A stretch of 64,000 bases of DNA from positions 1,116,001 to 1,180,000 of the forward strand of contig CBDATC010000001.1 in NCBI GenBank assembly GCA_965199765.1, read 5' to 3'. The stretch's first letter is position 1. Every line of letters begins with the position of its first letter. Positions 10,247 to 19,053 of the stretch are shown here, one piece after another. Source of the stretch: JAPOXR01 sp965199765 (lineage in GTDB: Bacteria; Pseudomonadota; Alphaproteobacteria; Rhodobacterales; Rhodobacteraceae). The notes beneath the pieces are model-generated. The model saw only the letters and a program-made list of their open reading frames with translations. It ran no database searches and was not told where the DNA came from. The position numbers were made by a program, and so were the translations under genes.

Positions 10247-11608
10247 ATGCAATCAACTGGAGCAATCATGACGCCCTCGGCGCTGGCGCCGGTCGTTGCC
10301 GAGTCTGATGTCGTTGTCGTCGGCGCTGGTCCATCCGGTATTTCTGCGGCCGTGTCAGCTGCAAGAAACGGCGCATCCGTCACACTGCTGGAACGCTATC
10401 CCTATCTGGGAGGCTTGGCTTCCGGCGGAATGGTGCTGGTGCTCGACGATATGCACAACGACACCGAGATTTCAGTGCGTGGACTCGCAATGGAAATCAT
10501 TGACAGAATGCACGCGCGCGGTTTGTGTGTCTATCCTTCGGAATCCGATCGCGAACCGGCAGTCCGCGGAACCCAGGAAAGTTGGCAAAAGTGGTCGCGC
10601 TGGGGAGTCTATGATTTTCATACCCACTATAAACCGCACCCGGTGATTTTTGCCGCTGCATTCGATCCGGACGGATTCAAACAAGCTTCGCTGGATATGG
10701 TCGGTGAAGCGGAAATCAATTTGAGGCTGCATAGCTGGTTTCAGTCGGCGATTGTCAAAGATGGAACAATCGTCGGCGTGGTCTCAATGACAAAAGAAGG
10801 ACCGCAAGCTGTCAAAGGAAAGATCGTGATCGATGCGACCGGCGATCTTGATGTGGCCGCAAGCGCAAGCGCTCCATTTGTTGAAGGCTCGTTCATTGTA
10901 ACCACAGTTTCAAGAATCGGCGGTGTTGACACCGATGCCGCCGAAGCGTTTCAGTTTAATCATCCCGACGAATTCGCCGACTTGGAGCGTCAAGCCAAAC
11001 GCATTATCCGCGGATGCTGGGAATATTGGTGGTTGAAAACGCCATTGCCCGGGGTCGTCTGGTGCAACTGTCCGCATATGACTGGATTTGATGGAATGTG
11101 TGTAGCCGACCTGACAGCGGCGGAATTCGAAGGCCGGCGCAGAATGCAGGAATTGCTTGAATTCGCCAGAGCGAATGTTCCGGGATTCGAGAAAGCTTAT
11201 TTTGTGGATTTTGCGCCGCAGACCGGTGTGCGGCAGACACGGCTGCTGAACGGCGAATATGTGGTTACGAAGTCGGATGTTCTTGACCGAGTCTATTTTG
11301 AGGATTCTGTGTGCCGAGGCCGAGATTACTACACTCCTTACCGCGCCCTGCTGCCGCAGTCTGTTGAACAGATGCTTGTTGTCGGCCGTCACTACTCTGC
11401 GACACCGCAAGCGCAGAAGCTCAGCCGGGAAATCCCGCCATGCATGGCCATGGGAGAAGCTGCCGGCATCGCCGCGACGATCGCTCTCGAACGAAATCAA
11501 ATCGTTCGGAATGTCGAAGTCAAAGAAATTCAAAAGCGCATGCGGGCGCAAGGAGCTGACCCAGGCGACATACCCGCTGACAATGCACTGATCAAGAAAG
11601 CTGCTTAA
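10247..11608 (+). CDS. FAD-dependent oxidoreductase (FAD_oxidored family)
   Basis: 453 residues. A Rossmann FAD motif VVVVGAGPSGISAAVSAARN is near residue 24, followed by ERYPYLGGLASGGMV, typical of the PF12831-like group related to fumarate reductase flavoproteins. A second FAD-contact motif IVIDATGDLDVAASA lies near residue 200, and the C-terminal PPCMAMGEAAGIAA helps close the FAD site. The reaction is unknown. A ferredoxin at the end of the operon is the likely electron partner. It sits between the importer and the CoA-transferase, which suggests that it oxidises or reduces the imported substrate or its CoA ester. Confidence 0.78.
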   Translation: MQSTGAIMTPSALAPVVAESDVVVVGAGPSGISAAVSAARNGASVTLLERYPYLGGLASGGMVLVLDDMHNDTEISVRGLAMEIIDRMHARGLCVYPSESDREPAVRGTQESWQKWSRWGVYDFHTHYKPHPVIFAAAFDPDGFKQASLDMVGEAEINLRLHSWFQSAIVKDGTIVGVVSMTKEGPQAVKGKIVIDATGDLDVAASASAPFVEGSFIVTTVSRIGGVDTDAAEAFQFNHPDEFADLERQAKRIIRGCWEYWWLKTPLPGVVWCNCPHMTGFDGMCVADLTAAEFEGRRRMQELLEFARANVPGFEKAYFVDFAPQTGVRQTRLLNGEYVVTKSDVLDRVYFEDSVCRGRDYYTPYRALLPQSVEQMLVVGRHYSATPQAQKLSREIPPCMAMGEAAGIAATIALERNQIVRNVEVKEIQKRMRAQGADPGDIPADNALIKKAA

Positions 11609-12784
11609 ATGAATGAAAATGCCCGCGCTTCCGCAGAATCTCTGCCTTTATCGGGAATTAGAGTGCTGGACTTCACCCAGGTTATGCTCGGTCCCTGCTG
11701 CACTCAGATGCTGGGAGACTATGGCGCTGATGTTATCAAAGTCGAGCGCGGTCCGCTCGGCGACATTTCGCGCTGGAGTATCGGCGAAGATCCTGACGGC
11801 GGCAACAACCCGGTGTTCGCGAGCCTCAATCGCAACAAACGGAGCATCGTTCTGAATTTAAAGGACGACAAGGATCGAAAAGCCGTCGTCAAACTCGCAA
11901 AGACGAGTGATGTCGTGGTGAACAACTTCCGTCCAGGCGTCATGGAGCGCATGGGCTTCGGCTATGAGGATTTGAAGAAAATCAACCCAGGCATCATTTT
12001 CGCGGTTGGCACGGGCTTCGGCCTTGATGGGCCCTATGCCCATAAGGGAGGTCAGGACGTGTTGGCTCAAGCTTTGAGCGGAGCAATGCACCGGAAAGCC
12101 GACGAAAGTCTTCCATATTCCATCTACCCGACTGCGCTGGCCGACTATTCTGCCGGCATGCATCTTGTGCAGGGGATTCTGCTGGCCCTGCTGCACCGCG
12201 CCCGCACCGGAGAAGGACAAATGGTTTCCGTTTCTCTGTTCAGTTCAATGCTGGCGATGCAGATGCAGGAAGCGGCTATGTGGATGATGAGGGGCAAAGA
12301 ATTGAATTGGGCGGCGATGCCGCTCAGCGGCGTGTTTGAAACTTCGGACGGCGCTCTTGTCATGGTGGGGGCCTTCAAGCCGAACCCATTGAAAGACATT
12401 TGCGAAGCTCTGCACTTGGAAGACTTATCCGTGAGTTCCAAATTCCATAACCTCGAAGTTCAGCAAAAACATCGGAGCGAACTGCAGCAAATTTTCAGCG
12501 ACACGTTTTCCACTCAGGCGACATCCTACTGGATTGATCGGCTTGAAAAGGTTGATATCCTGTGCGCGCCGGTCAATTCGCTGGCTGATGCGCTTGATGA
12601 TCCGCAAACCGCCTGCAATCGCATGATAACGGAACTCGAGCCGACATCAGGCGGCCCGGTTAGGCTGGTGGGATCTCCGATTTCGATGTCCGCGGCTCCT
12701 TTAAAGGTAAGGCATTCCCCACCGGCGATTGGCGAGCACACAACCGAGATTTTAAACGGTCTGAAAACTGCGAAGGAGTCTTGA
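11609..12784 (+). CDS. type III CoA-transferase (CaiB/BaiF family)
   Basis: 391 residues, full family length. N-terminal GIRVLDFTQVMLGPCCTQMLGDYGADVIKVE is diagnostic, quoted here only as the start: GIRVLDFTQVMLGPCC. The catalytic Asp is expected in ALADYSAGMHL near residue 180. The enzyme moves CoA between acyl groups, so it would activate a carboxylic acid. It starts directly after the FAD gene stop and overlaps the hydratase gene (TGATG), so expression is coupled. CaiB-type transferases act with hydratases on carnitine and similar acids, but nothing here identifies the acyl group. Formyl-CoA or carnitine roles are not supported because partner genes are absent. Confidence 0.85.
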   Translation: MNENARASAESLPLSGIRVLDFTQVMLGPCCTQMLGDYGADVIKVERGPLGDISRWSIGEDPDGGNNPVFASLNRNKRSIVLNLKDDKDRKAVVKLAKTSDVVVNNFRPGVMERMGFGYEDLKKINPGIIFAVGTGFGLDGPYAHKGGQDVLAQALSGAMHRKADESLPYSIYPTALADYSAGMHLVQGILLALLHRARTGEGQMVSVSLFSSMLAMQMQEAAMWMMRGKELNWAAMPLSGVFETSDGALVMVGAFKPNPLKDICEALHLEDLSVSSKFHNLEVQQKHRSELQQIFSDTFSTQATSYWIDRLEKVDILCAPVNSLADALDDPQTACNRMITELEPTSGGPVRLVGSPISMSAAPLKVRHSPPAIGEHTTEILNGLKTAKES

Positions 12785-13551
12785 TGAACATCGTTTATGA
12801 ACAACGGGATGAGGTTGCTTGGATTCGTTTGAACAGGCCCGACCGGCTAAACGCTGTTGATTCCGCGACAGAAGCCGAACTCGCCGACATCTGGCAGAGA
12901 ATTGACAATGACCAATCAATCAGATGCGCGGTTCTAACAGGAACAGGCCGCGCGTTCTGTGCGGGCGCCGATATGAAAGAGGCTGGACCGGACGGTGTCG
13001 AATATTGGCAGATGACCGGTGAGCATGGTTTCGGTGGAATTGCATTGGGCGGCAGACTGCATGTGCCTTTGATCGCCGCGGTCAACGGCCTTGCTCTCGG
13101 CGGCGGTTTCGAGATGGTTATGGGATGCGATCTGGCTATCGCGGCAGAATCCGCCCGTTTCGGACTGCCTGAACCCAGAGCGGGACGCATCCCGCTTGAT
13201 GGCTCAATCATGCTGCCGCGACTCGTTCCGCAGCGGATTGCGCTGGGCATGATGCTCACCGGCAAAATGATCGGAGCAAAGACCGCCCTTGAATACGGAT
13301 TGGTGAACGAAGTCGTCGATGATGCGGAATTGACGCTATCTGTTGAACAATGGGTGCAAGACATTGTGGCTTGTGCTCCTCTCAGTCTTCGCGCCGTTAA
13401 ACGAAGCGTTTATGATCTGTCGCGAACAGAACCGCGCGTTGCACGCCGCACTCTGACTCCAAGTCTCTTTGCAGCATTGAGCAGTGAAGACGGTCATGAG
13501 GGTGTCACGGCATTCAATGAAAAGCGAAGGCCCGTCTGGAAAGGAAGATAG
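12784..13551 (+). CDS. enoyl-CoA hydratase/isomerase family protein
   Basis: 255 residues of the crotonase family. The oxyanion-hole segments are TGTGRAFCAGADMKE near residue 57 and VNGLALGGGFEMVMGCD near 100. An acidic residue follows in LPEPRAGRIP. The ATG at 12784 overlaps the CoA-transferase stop and has AAGGAG six bases upstream. It should hydrate, isomerise or eliminate on the CoA ester made by the preceding enzyme. As in CaiD/CarD and related proteins, the chemistry is set by a few active-site residues, so the exact reaction is open. Confidence 0.85.
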   Translation: MNIVYEQRDEVAWIRLNRPDRLNAVDSATEAELADIWQRIDNDQSIRCAVLTGTGRAFCAGADMKEAGPDGVEYWQMTGEHGFGGIALGGRLHVPLIAAVNGLALGGGFEMVMGCDLAIAAESARFGLPEPRAGRIPLDGSIMLPRLVPQRIALGMMLTGKMIGAKTALEYGLVNEVVDDAELTLSVEQWVQDIVACAPLSLRAVKRSVYDLSRTEPRVARRTLTPSLFAALSSEDGHEGVTAFNEKRRPVWKGR

Positions 13552-13559
13552 GCCAATCC

Positions 13560-13889
13560 ATGACCTACGTCATCGCCGAGACATGCATCGACGTCAAAGA
13601 CGGCATCTGCACCGATGTTTGCCCGGTCGATTGCATTTATGAAGGCGGTCGGATGTTTTATATCAACCCGAATGAGTGCATAAATTGCGCGATTTGCGTG
13701 TCCGTCTGCCCGGTCGAAGCCATTTGGTATGAGGATGATTTGCCGACCCATTCGCAGAGATTTACTAAAATCAATGCCGACTTTTTCGGGCGGACCGTAA
13801 CCGGCTGGGGCGATCCTGGCGGGTTGACTGATAATTTCCGAACCGAGACCGACCATCCGGTCGTCGCCGACTGGAAGTTCCCCGAATAA
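13560..13889 (+). CDS. 7Fe-type ferredoxin (FdxA-like)
   Basis: 109 residues with cysteines at 9, 17, 21, 25, 40, 43, 46 and 50 in the pattern CIDVKDGICTDVCPVDC and CINCAICVSVCP, as in FdxA-type [3Fe-4S][4Fe-4S] ferredoxins. The C-terminal extension of about 55 residues is also typical. It starts 8 bp after the hydratase stop and is the last gene of the operon. It probably carries electrons for the FAD oxidoreductase encoded upstream. A housekeeping ferredoxin placed here by chance is the alternative. Confidence 0.85.
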   Translation: MTYVIAETCIDVKDGICTDVCPVDCIYEGGRMFYINPNECINCAICVSVCPVEAIWYEDDLPTHSQRFTKINADFFGRTVTGWGDPGGLTDNFRTETDHPVVADWKFPE

Positions 13890-14051
13890 CCCGGTTGCGA
13901 CCATCCCGGCTGACCGTATCGACCCAATTTCACCGCCTTGTATTTCAAAGGCAATGAATCGACTCGTATCCGGCAATCCATCGCTGTTTCGGTCGGGACC
14001 TGTGGAAAACCCATGCGTCGGGGTAGTGTCCAGAAACTTTCGCACTTTCAG

Positions 14052-14345
14052 TCATGCGACGGCGGCTCCGTTATGTTGAAGTTTCATCTCGCGCAGCGGC
14101 TCCATGTCCATATACTTTCGCGTGCTCCACTGCGTGCCGGCGATGTGTTTCAACCTGGCCGCGGCCAGGCAGAGACAGGATTGACCATCGGGAAAGGCCC
14201 CGACGACCCTGGTCCGTCTTCGAATTTCCTTCATCAGCCGTTCCAGCGGATTGTTCGTCCTGATTTTGCGCCAATGACTGTCGGGGAAGCTGTACAGCCG
14301 AGGGTCTCCCGGATCTTCCCTTCGACCGGATCAGCCGCCTTGTTC
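14052..14345 (-). pseudogene. IS256-family transposase remnant (C-terminal part)
   Basis: The minus strand encodes the end of an IS256-type transposase: YSFPDSHWRKIRTNNPLERL, then MKEIRRRTRVVGAFPDGQSC and AGTQWSTRKYMDMEPL, ending at a TGA at 14052. Just upstream the homologous segment KAADPVEGKIRETLG is in another frame, so a frameshift near 14293 broke the gene. The N-terminal two thirds are missing or unrecognisable. Other sequence between the ferredoxin gene and 14649 holds nothing else I can assign. Confidence 0.75.
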
Positions 14346-14649
14346 AACTTGAATGTCCAGCCCCCCTGAATTATGACACGTCCGCCTTCTCCAGAACCGT
14401 GCGGCAACACGGGCGCGGAGGCATTGGCCGCACTTGGCCCGAACATGCCGAGCACGTCCATTGTTCGATAGATCGCCGCCGCTGCACCGTTCGCTCCGAT
14501 TGACGGTAAAAGTCTGCGTAGCGTAGGGTTTTTCATTCAAAAATATCAATAAATTTTAGTAATCTTGCCAACTGTCAATTGGCAGCAGCAGGACTCAACA
14601 GCAATTTGCATTAATCCGGCTTCTTTCGGGCGACTGCCGCGGACGGAAA

Positions 14650-15297
14650 TCAATCCCTGTATTCACCGAAACGCATAAGCGTGTGGTTGATCTCGTCGGA
14701 GGATAGCAGAATCGGATTGCCCATAAGCGAAGCCAAATGGAACTGTCTTGCCAATGCCTCGAGTTCAATGGCTCGCCACATCGCTTTTTCGATGCTTTCA
14801 CCGACCGAGACCATTCCATGATTGGCCAGCAGACACGCCGAGCGCCCCCGCATGGCTTCGAGCGTAAGATTGGCCAATTCTTGGGTGCCGAAAGGTGCGT
14901 AGCCAGCGCAGCGAACATCGTCCCCTCCAAATGCGGCAACCATGTAATGACAGGCAGGAATGGCCCGGCGCAAAATCGCCAAGGCTGTGCAATAAGGAGG
15001 ATGCGCATGCACAACCGCATTGATTTCGCTGCGGGCATTCAACAGCATCCAATGAAATCGCCATTCCGTCGATGGTTTGAGCGGCCCCTCCCATTCTTCG
15101 GTCATGCCGCCAGAAAGATTCTTGACTGCGATCATGTCCGGTGTCATCTCATCGTAAGGAATTGCTGAAGGAGATATCAGCATTTTGCTTCCATATCGGA
15201 TTGAGACGTTGCCCGACGCATTTTGATTCAATCCTTTCTCGTTGATTTCACGGCAGGCATTGATTACGGCGCACCGAGCTTCAGACTCATCCATCAT
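14650..15297 (-). CDS. class II aldolase/adducin family protein
   Basis: About 215 residues from the ATG at 15297 (MMDESEARCAVINACREI), which matches the family start; a longer frame extends to 15417. Zinc ligands are seen in VHAHPPYCTALA and, near the C-terminus, in LLANHGMVSVG. The glycine-rich NASGNVSIR is the phosphate/substrate loop of FucA-like enzymes. Members cleave sugar phosphates such as L-fuculose-1-phosphate or act as epimerases or decarboxylases. It stands alone between an IS256 remnant and mutS, so there is no pathway context. Confidence 0.8.
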   Translation of the reverse strand: MMDESEARCAVINACREINEKGLNQNASGNVSIRYGSKMLISPSAIPYDEMTPDMIAVKNLSGGMTEEWEGPLKPSTEWRFHWMLLNARSEINAVVHAHPPYCTALAILRRAIPACHYMVAAFGGDDVRCAGYAPFGTQELANLTLEAMRGRSACLLANHGMVSVGESIEKAMWRAIELEALARQFHLASLMGNPILLSSDEINHTLMRFGEYRD

Positions 15298-15657
15298 TGA
15301 TTTTAACCTATCGGCCCAAGAAAACACCTCTTCGCTTAATTGATGCTGTTGTGTTTTTAAATGCGCAACCTGCAGTCGAATTGCCGGTTTCCTCTCGCGC
15401 TCCGCTTGGCGCGGCAAGCGCCGACTGCCCTGCGTTCAATCACCGCATCACAAAGGAAGTTCTCTATAATCGGCATTAACGCGCGAACTTCTGAACGACG
15501 GCGTTAAGGCTCATACCCAAATGCCACCCGCCCTTTCGGATTCAACTCGATCTCCCCAGAGATTGTTTTCTGCCGATGGTTTTGCAGGAATCGTGCCGTC
15601 CCTGTATTCCTGCGCCTCCAAACCAAAGATTCTCCGCGATGCTTCAGGAGGGGTTCA

Positions 15658-18366
15658 ATCAGCGCTCAAACAGACAGCCCAATGATGGTGCAGTACAAAC
15701 AGATCAAACAGCAGCATCAAGATGCGTTGTTGTTTTACCGAATGGGCGATTTTTACGAATTGTTCTTTGAGGATGCCGTTCAGGCTTCCGCAGCTCTGGA
15801 CATTGTTCTTTCCAAACGCGGCAAAACTCTCGGACAAAACATCCCAATGTGCGGTGTTCCGGCACACTCGGCCGACGGCTATCTCCAAACACTGATTCGG
15901 AAAGGCTACCGTGTTGCGGTCTGTGAACAGACCGAAGATCCGGCTGAAGCAAGAAAACGCGGCAGCAGGTCCGTGGTATCCCGCTCAGTCATTCGTGTGC
16001 TCACACCTGGTACTCTCACCGAAGATGAACTCCTGGAAGCGCGATCCAACAATTTCCTCGCGGCTGTCGCCGCCGTAAGGAACGATCTCGCCATCAGCTG
16101 GGCCGACATTTCGGTGGGAAGCCTTCATGTCATGCCGTGCACCAAGGCGGCGCTTAAATTTCAACTCTCTCGAATCGCCCCAAGCGAATTACTCGTTTCC
16201 GACACCTCCGGAAGCCTGATCGAAAACATCGCTCAACAAACCGCCGGCGCTGTGATGCCCCTGCCGCCTGTGCATTTTGACAGCGCATCAGCGGAACGGA
16301 ATCTCAAGGAACTTTTTTCAGTTGCGACCCTGGACGCATACGGAGAGTTTTCTCGGGTTGAGCTCGCTGCGATCGGCGCGATTGTTTCATATCTTGACCT
16401 TACTCAGAAGGGCGCCATTCCATTTCTCCGGCCGCCGATCCGGGAAGGCATCAACGACACGATGCAGATTGATGCCGCAACGCGCCGAAACCTTGAAATC
16501 GTCAGTGATTTCTCCGGCAAACGCAAAGGATCTTTGCTGGGCACGGTCGACCGCACTCTGACTTCCGCTGGAGCCAGGCTTCTTGAAGAACGCGTGTCGG
16601 CTCCGTCAACAGACCTGCAAACCATCGAATCCCGCCTGAGCTCGGTCGCATACCTCGCCCGCCGCCCTGAACTGCGAAACGAAATCCGCGGCCATCTGCG
16701 CCAGACTCCCGATATATACAGGTCTTTATCCAGACTCGCATTGGGGCGCGGCGGTCCGCGTGACCTTTCCGCCTTGCGAACGGGGATCGAGCAAGTTAGC
16801 CGTATCCGCACCAGTCTCCTGTCCCATGACGCCATCGACAACCCCTCGGTTCTGTCCCCGGCTGATCCCAACAGCTTCTCCGATGCGGGAGAGATCGCGC
16901 ATTTGATCACAGCTTTGTCTGGCCACGAACCGCTGTTTGATGCTCTGAATAACGCCCTCGTCGAAAATCCACCGCATCTCGCCCGCGATGGATCCTTTAT
17001 TCGCGCAGGTTATGATTCTCAGCTTGATGAGGAACGGCGGCTGCGGGACGAAGGAAGAAGGCTTATCGCAGCATTGCAGACTGAATTCGCACACAAAACG
17101 GAAATTCCCACGCTAAAGATCAAGCATAACAAACAGCTCGGATATTTCGTCGAGATTTCGGCCGCGCATGCTGATAAGCTGCTCGAGCCGCCTCATTCCA
17201 CGACATTCACGCTCCGCCATACTATGACGGGCGCAAAGCGATTCTCCTCAGAAAAACTTTCCGAGACCGAGGCGCGCATTGAGAATGCGGCAAGTCATGC
17301 CCTTGACATTGAAATACGGATTTTTGGAGAGCTGGTGAGCCTTGTTACCGAGTCTGCGCAGCCGATTAACGAAGCGGCCGCAGCGCTCGCCAAAATCGAC
17401 GTCGCTGCGGCGTGGGCGCATATGGCAGCGGAATCCAGCTGGAACCGCCCGGTTGTCGATGATGGAAACGGCTTTGATATCCAGGGCGGCCGACATCCGG
17501 TCGTTGAACACGCTTTGGCACACACCACCAGCCATCCGTTTATCGCCAATGACTGCCGCCTCACCAATTCCGAAAATCAGCCAATAATCAGGCTGGTCAC
17601 AGGACCGAACATGGCAGGAAAATCCACGTATCTGCGTCAAAGCGCACTGATTGCTCTGCTCGCTCAGTCGGGAGCCTTCGTACCCGCCGAATCCGCGCAT
17701 ATCGGATTAGTAACCCAGCTGTTTTCGCGTGTGGGCGCTGCCGATGAACTCGCCCGAGGCCGATCAACCTTCATGGTTGAAATGGTTGAGACCGCCGCGA
17801 TTTTGAACCAAGCTTCAGCCGGAGCGATGGTAATTTTGGATGAGATCGGGCGCGGAACCGCAACCCATGACGGTCTGTCGATCGCTTGGGCGACACTTGA
17901 GCATCTTCATGAAATCAACAAATGCAGGACACTCTTCGCGACGCACTATCATGAACTGACACGTCTGACGAACCGGCTGCCGCAGCTCGCCAATTCAACG
18001 GTGTCGGTCAGCGAATGGGAAGGTGAAATCGTCTTTTTGTATAAAGTTGAAGACGGCGCCGCGGAACGTTCTTACGGTGTGCAGGTCGCAAAACTCGCCG
18101 GCATGCCCGAAACCGCTGTCGTGCGCGCGCATGACATCCTTGAGCGACTGGAGGCGGATGATCGGGAAGGGGTCGGCAACACGGCCGAACTTCTCGATGA
18201 ATTGCCGCTGTTTGCAGCAGTGCGCGAAAATCGCGAATCCGCGGCCTCAACCACTGCAAACGCCATCCTAGAGCTGCTCACTGCGACTTGTCCAGACGAA
18301 CTCAGTCCCCGCGCTGCATTGGAGCTGATTTATAAACTTAAGGATATGTCAGCCCGAAAACCATGA
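15658..18366 (+). CDS. mutS: DNA mismatch repair protein MutS
   Basis: About 900 residues. The mismatch-binding Phe-x-Glu lies in FYRMGDFYELFFEDA near the N-terminus. Walker A is GPNMAGKSTYLR, Walker B VILDEIGRGT, and the ATPase helix continues with ATHDGLSIAWAT. It recognises mismatches and recruits MutL. The first ATG is at 15682, but that leaves no residues before the conserved PMM-QY and has no ribosome site nearby. A perfect AGGAGG at 15646-15651 sits six bases before an in-frame ATC at 15658, which would give eight extra residues and a family-like N-terminus. The start is therefore given as 15658, with 15682 as the conventional alternative. Confidence 0.95.
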   Translation: MSAQTDSPMMVQYKQIKQQHQDALLFYRMGDFYELFFEDAVQASAALDIVLSKRGKTLGQNIPMCGVPAHSADGYLQTLIRKGYRVAVCEQTEDPAEARKRGSRSVVSRSVIRVLTPGTLTEDELLEARSNNFLAAVAAVRNDLAISWADISVGSLHVMPCTKAALKFQLSRIAPSELLVSDTSGSLIENIAQQTAGAVMPLPPVHFDSASAERNLKELFSVATLDAYGEFSRVELAAIGAIVSYLDLTQKGAIPFLRPPIREGINDTMQIDAATRRNLEIVSDFSGKRKGSLLGTVDRTLTSAGARLLEERVSAPSTDLQTIESRLSSVAYLARRPELRNEIRGHLRQTPDIYRSLSRLALGRGGPRDLSALRTGIEQVSRIRTSLLSHDAIDNPSVLSPADPNSFSDAGEIAHLITALSGHEPLFDALNNALVENPPHLARDGSFIRAGYDSQLDEERRLRDEGRRLIAALQTEFAHKTEIPTLKIKHNKQLGYFVEISAAHADKLLEPPHSTTFTLRHTMTGAKRFSSEKLSETEARIENAASHALDIEIRIFGELVSLVTESAQPINEAAAALAKIDVAAAWAHMAAESSWNRPVVDDGNGFDIQGGRHPVVEHALAHTTSHPFIANDCRLTNSENQPIIRLVTGPNMAGKSTYLRQSALIALLAQSGAFVPAESAHIGLVTQLFSRVGAADELARGRSTFMVEMVETAAILNQASAGAMVILDEIGRGTATHDGLSIAWATLEHLHEINKCRTLFATHYHELTRLTNRLPQLANSTVSVSEWEGEIVFLYKVEDGAAERSYGVQVAKLAGMPETAVVRAHDILERLEADDREGVGNTAELLDELPLFAAVRENRESAASTTANAILELLTATCPDELSPRAALELIYKLKDMSARKP

Positions 18367-18369
18367 CCG

Positions 18370-19053
18370 TCATGGTTTGGACTTTTTAATTTCGACCTCT
18401 ATGTTGGACATATCGACCGGCGGTCCGGAGGATACTCCAACCTGCGCAGCGCGCAGCAATCGACCATAAATCGTAAATCCTTCGGCCATCACCTGAGTGA
18501 TGCAGCCCGCTTCAATTTCCGGCGATGGCGCTTCATACATCGCTTGATGCAGCTTTGGATCAAAACGAACTCCGGCCTCGGGAGCGATGCTGCTTACCCC
18601 GTGTCTCTTTAACGCATTCAGTAATTCACGCAGGGTCAACTCTATTCCCTCAACGAACGCGGAAGCGGATTCGCGCTGTTGATCGTCAACGCTCGTCAAC
18701 GCTCTCTGCAGATGATCGTGAATGGTCAAAATATCGCGCACCATTTGCGTTGCGCCGAATCGGGTTGCATCCTCAATGTCTCTTTGGGCAATACGGCGAA
18801 CATTGGCGACTTCGGCCAATGCGCGGACATACCTGTCATTGAGGTCATCGTATTGTTCCTGCGTCGGTGTGCCGGATTCGGCATATTCCGTTTCGTCGGA
18901 TTGGACCATTTCTTCACATTCCATAGCATTTCGGTCCGCTCCATTCGCTTGGCTCGCCGGCTGCGCTTCCCCGGCCTCGGCAAGATCCAACTGGTCTTTC
19001 TCGGTTTCCGTCTGTTCCCGCATAATGCTTTGATCCCTGACCACTGCCCTCAT
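18370..19053 (-). CDS. grpE: nucleotide exchange factor GrpE
   Basis: 227 residues. An acidic, low-complexity N-terminus is followed by a long coiled coil (YDDLNDRYVRALAEVANVRR) and the C-terminal beta domain with GVRFDPKLHQAM and VMAEGFTIYGRLLRAAQVGV. It releases ADP from DnaK in the cytoplasm. Its ATG overlaps the hrcA stop by four bases (ATGA), so the two are coupled. A second ATG at 19023 is possible, but the overlap favours 19053. It converges with mutS, leaving only 3 bp between the stops. Confidence 0.95.
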   Translation of the reverse strand: MRAVVRDQSIMREQTETEKDQLDLAEAGEAQPASQANGADRNAMECEEMVQSDETEYAESGTPTQEQYDDLNDRYVRALAEVANVRRIAQRDIEDATRFGATQMVRDILTIHDHLQRALTSVDDQQRESASAFVEGIELTLRELLNALKRHGVSSIAPEAGVRFDPKLHQAMYEAPSPEIEAGCITQVMAEGFTIYGRLLRAAQVGVSSGPPVDMSNIEVEIKKSKP

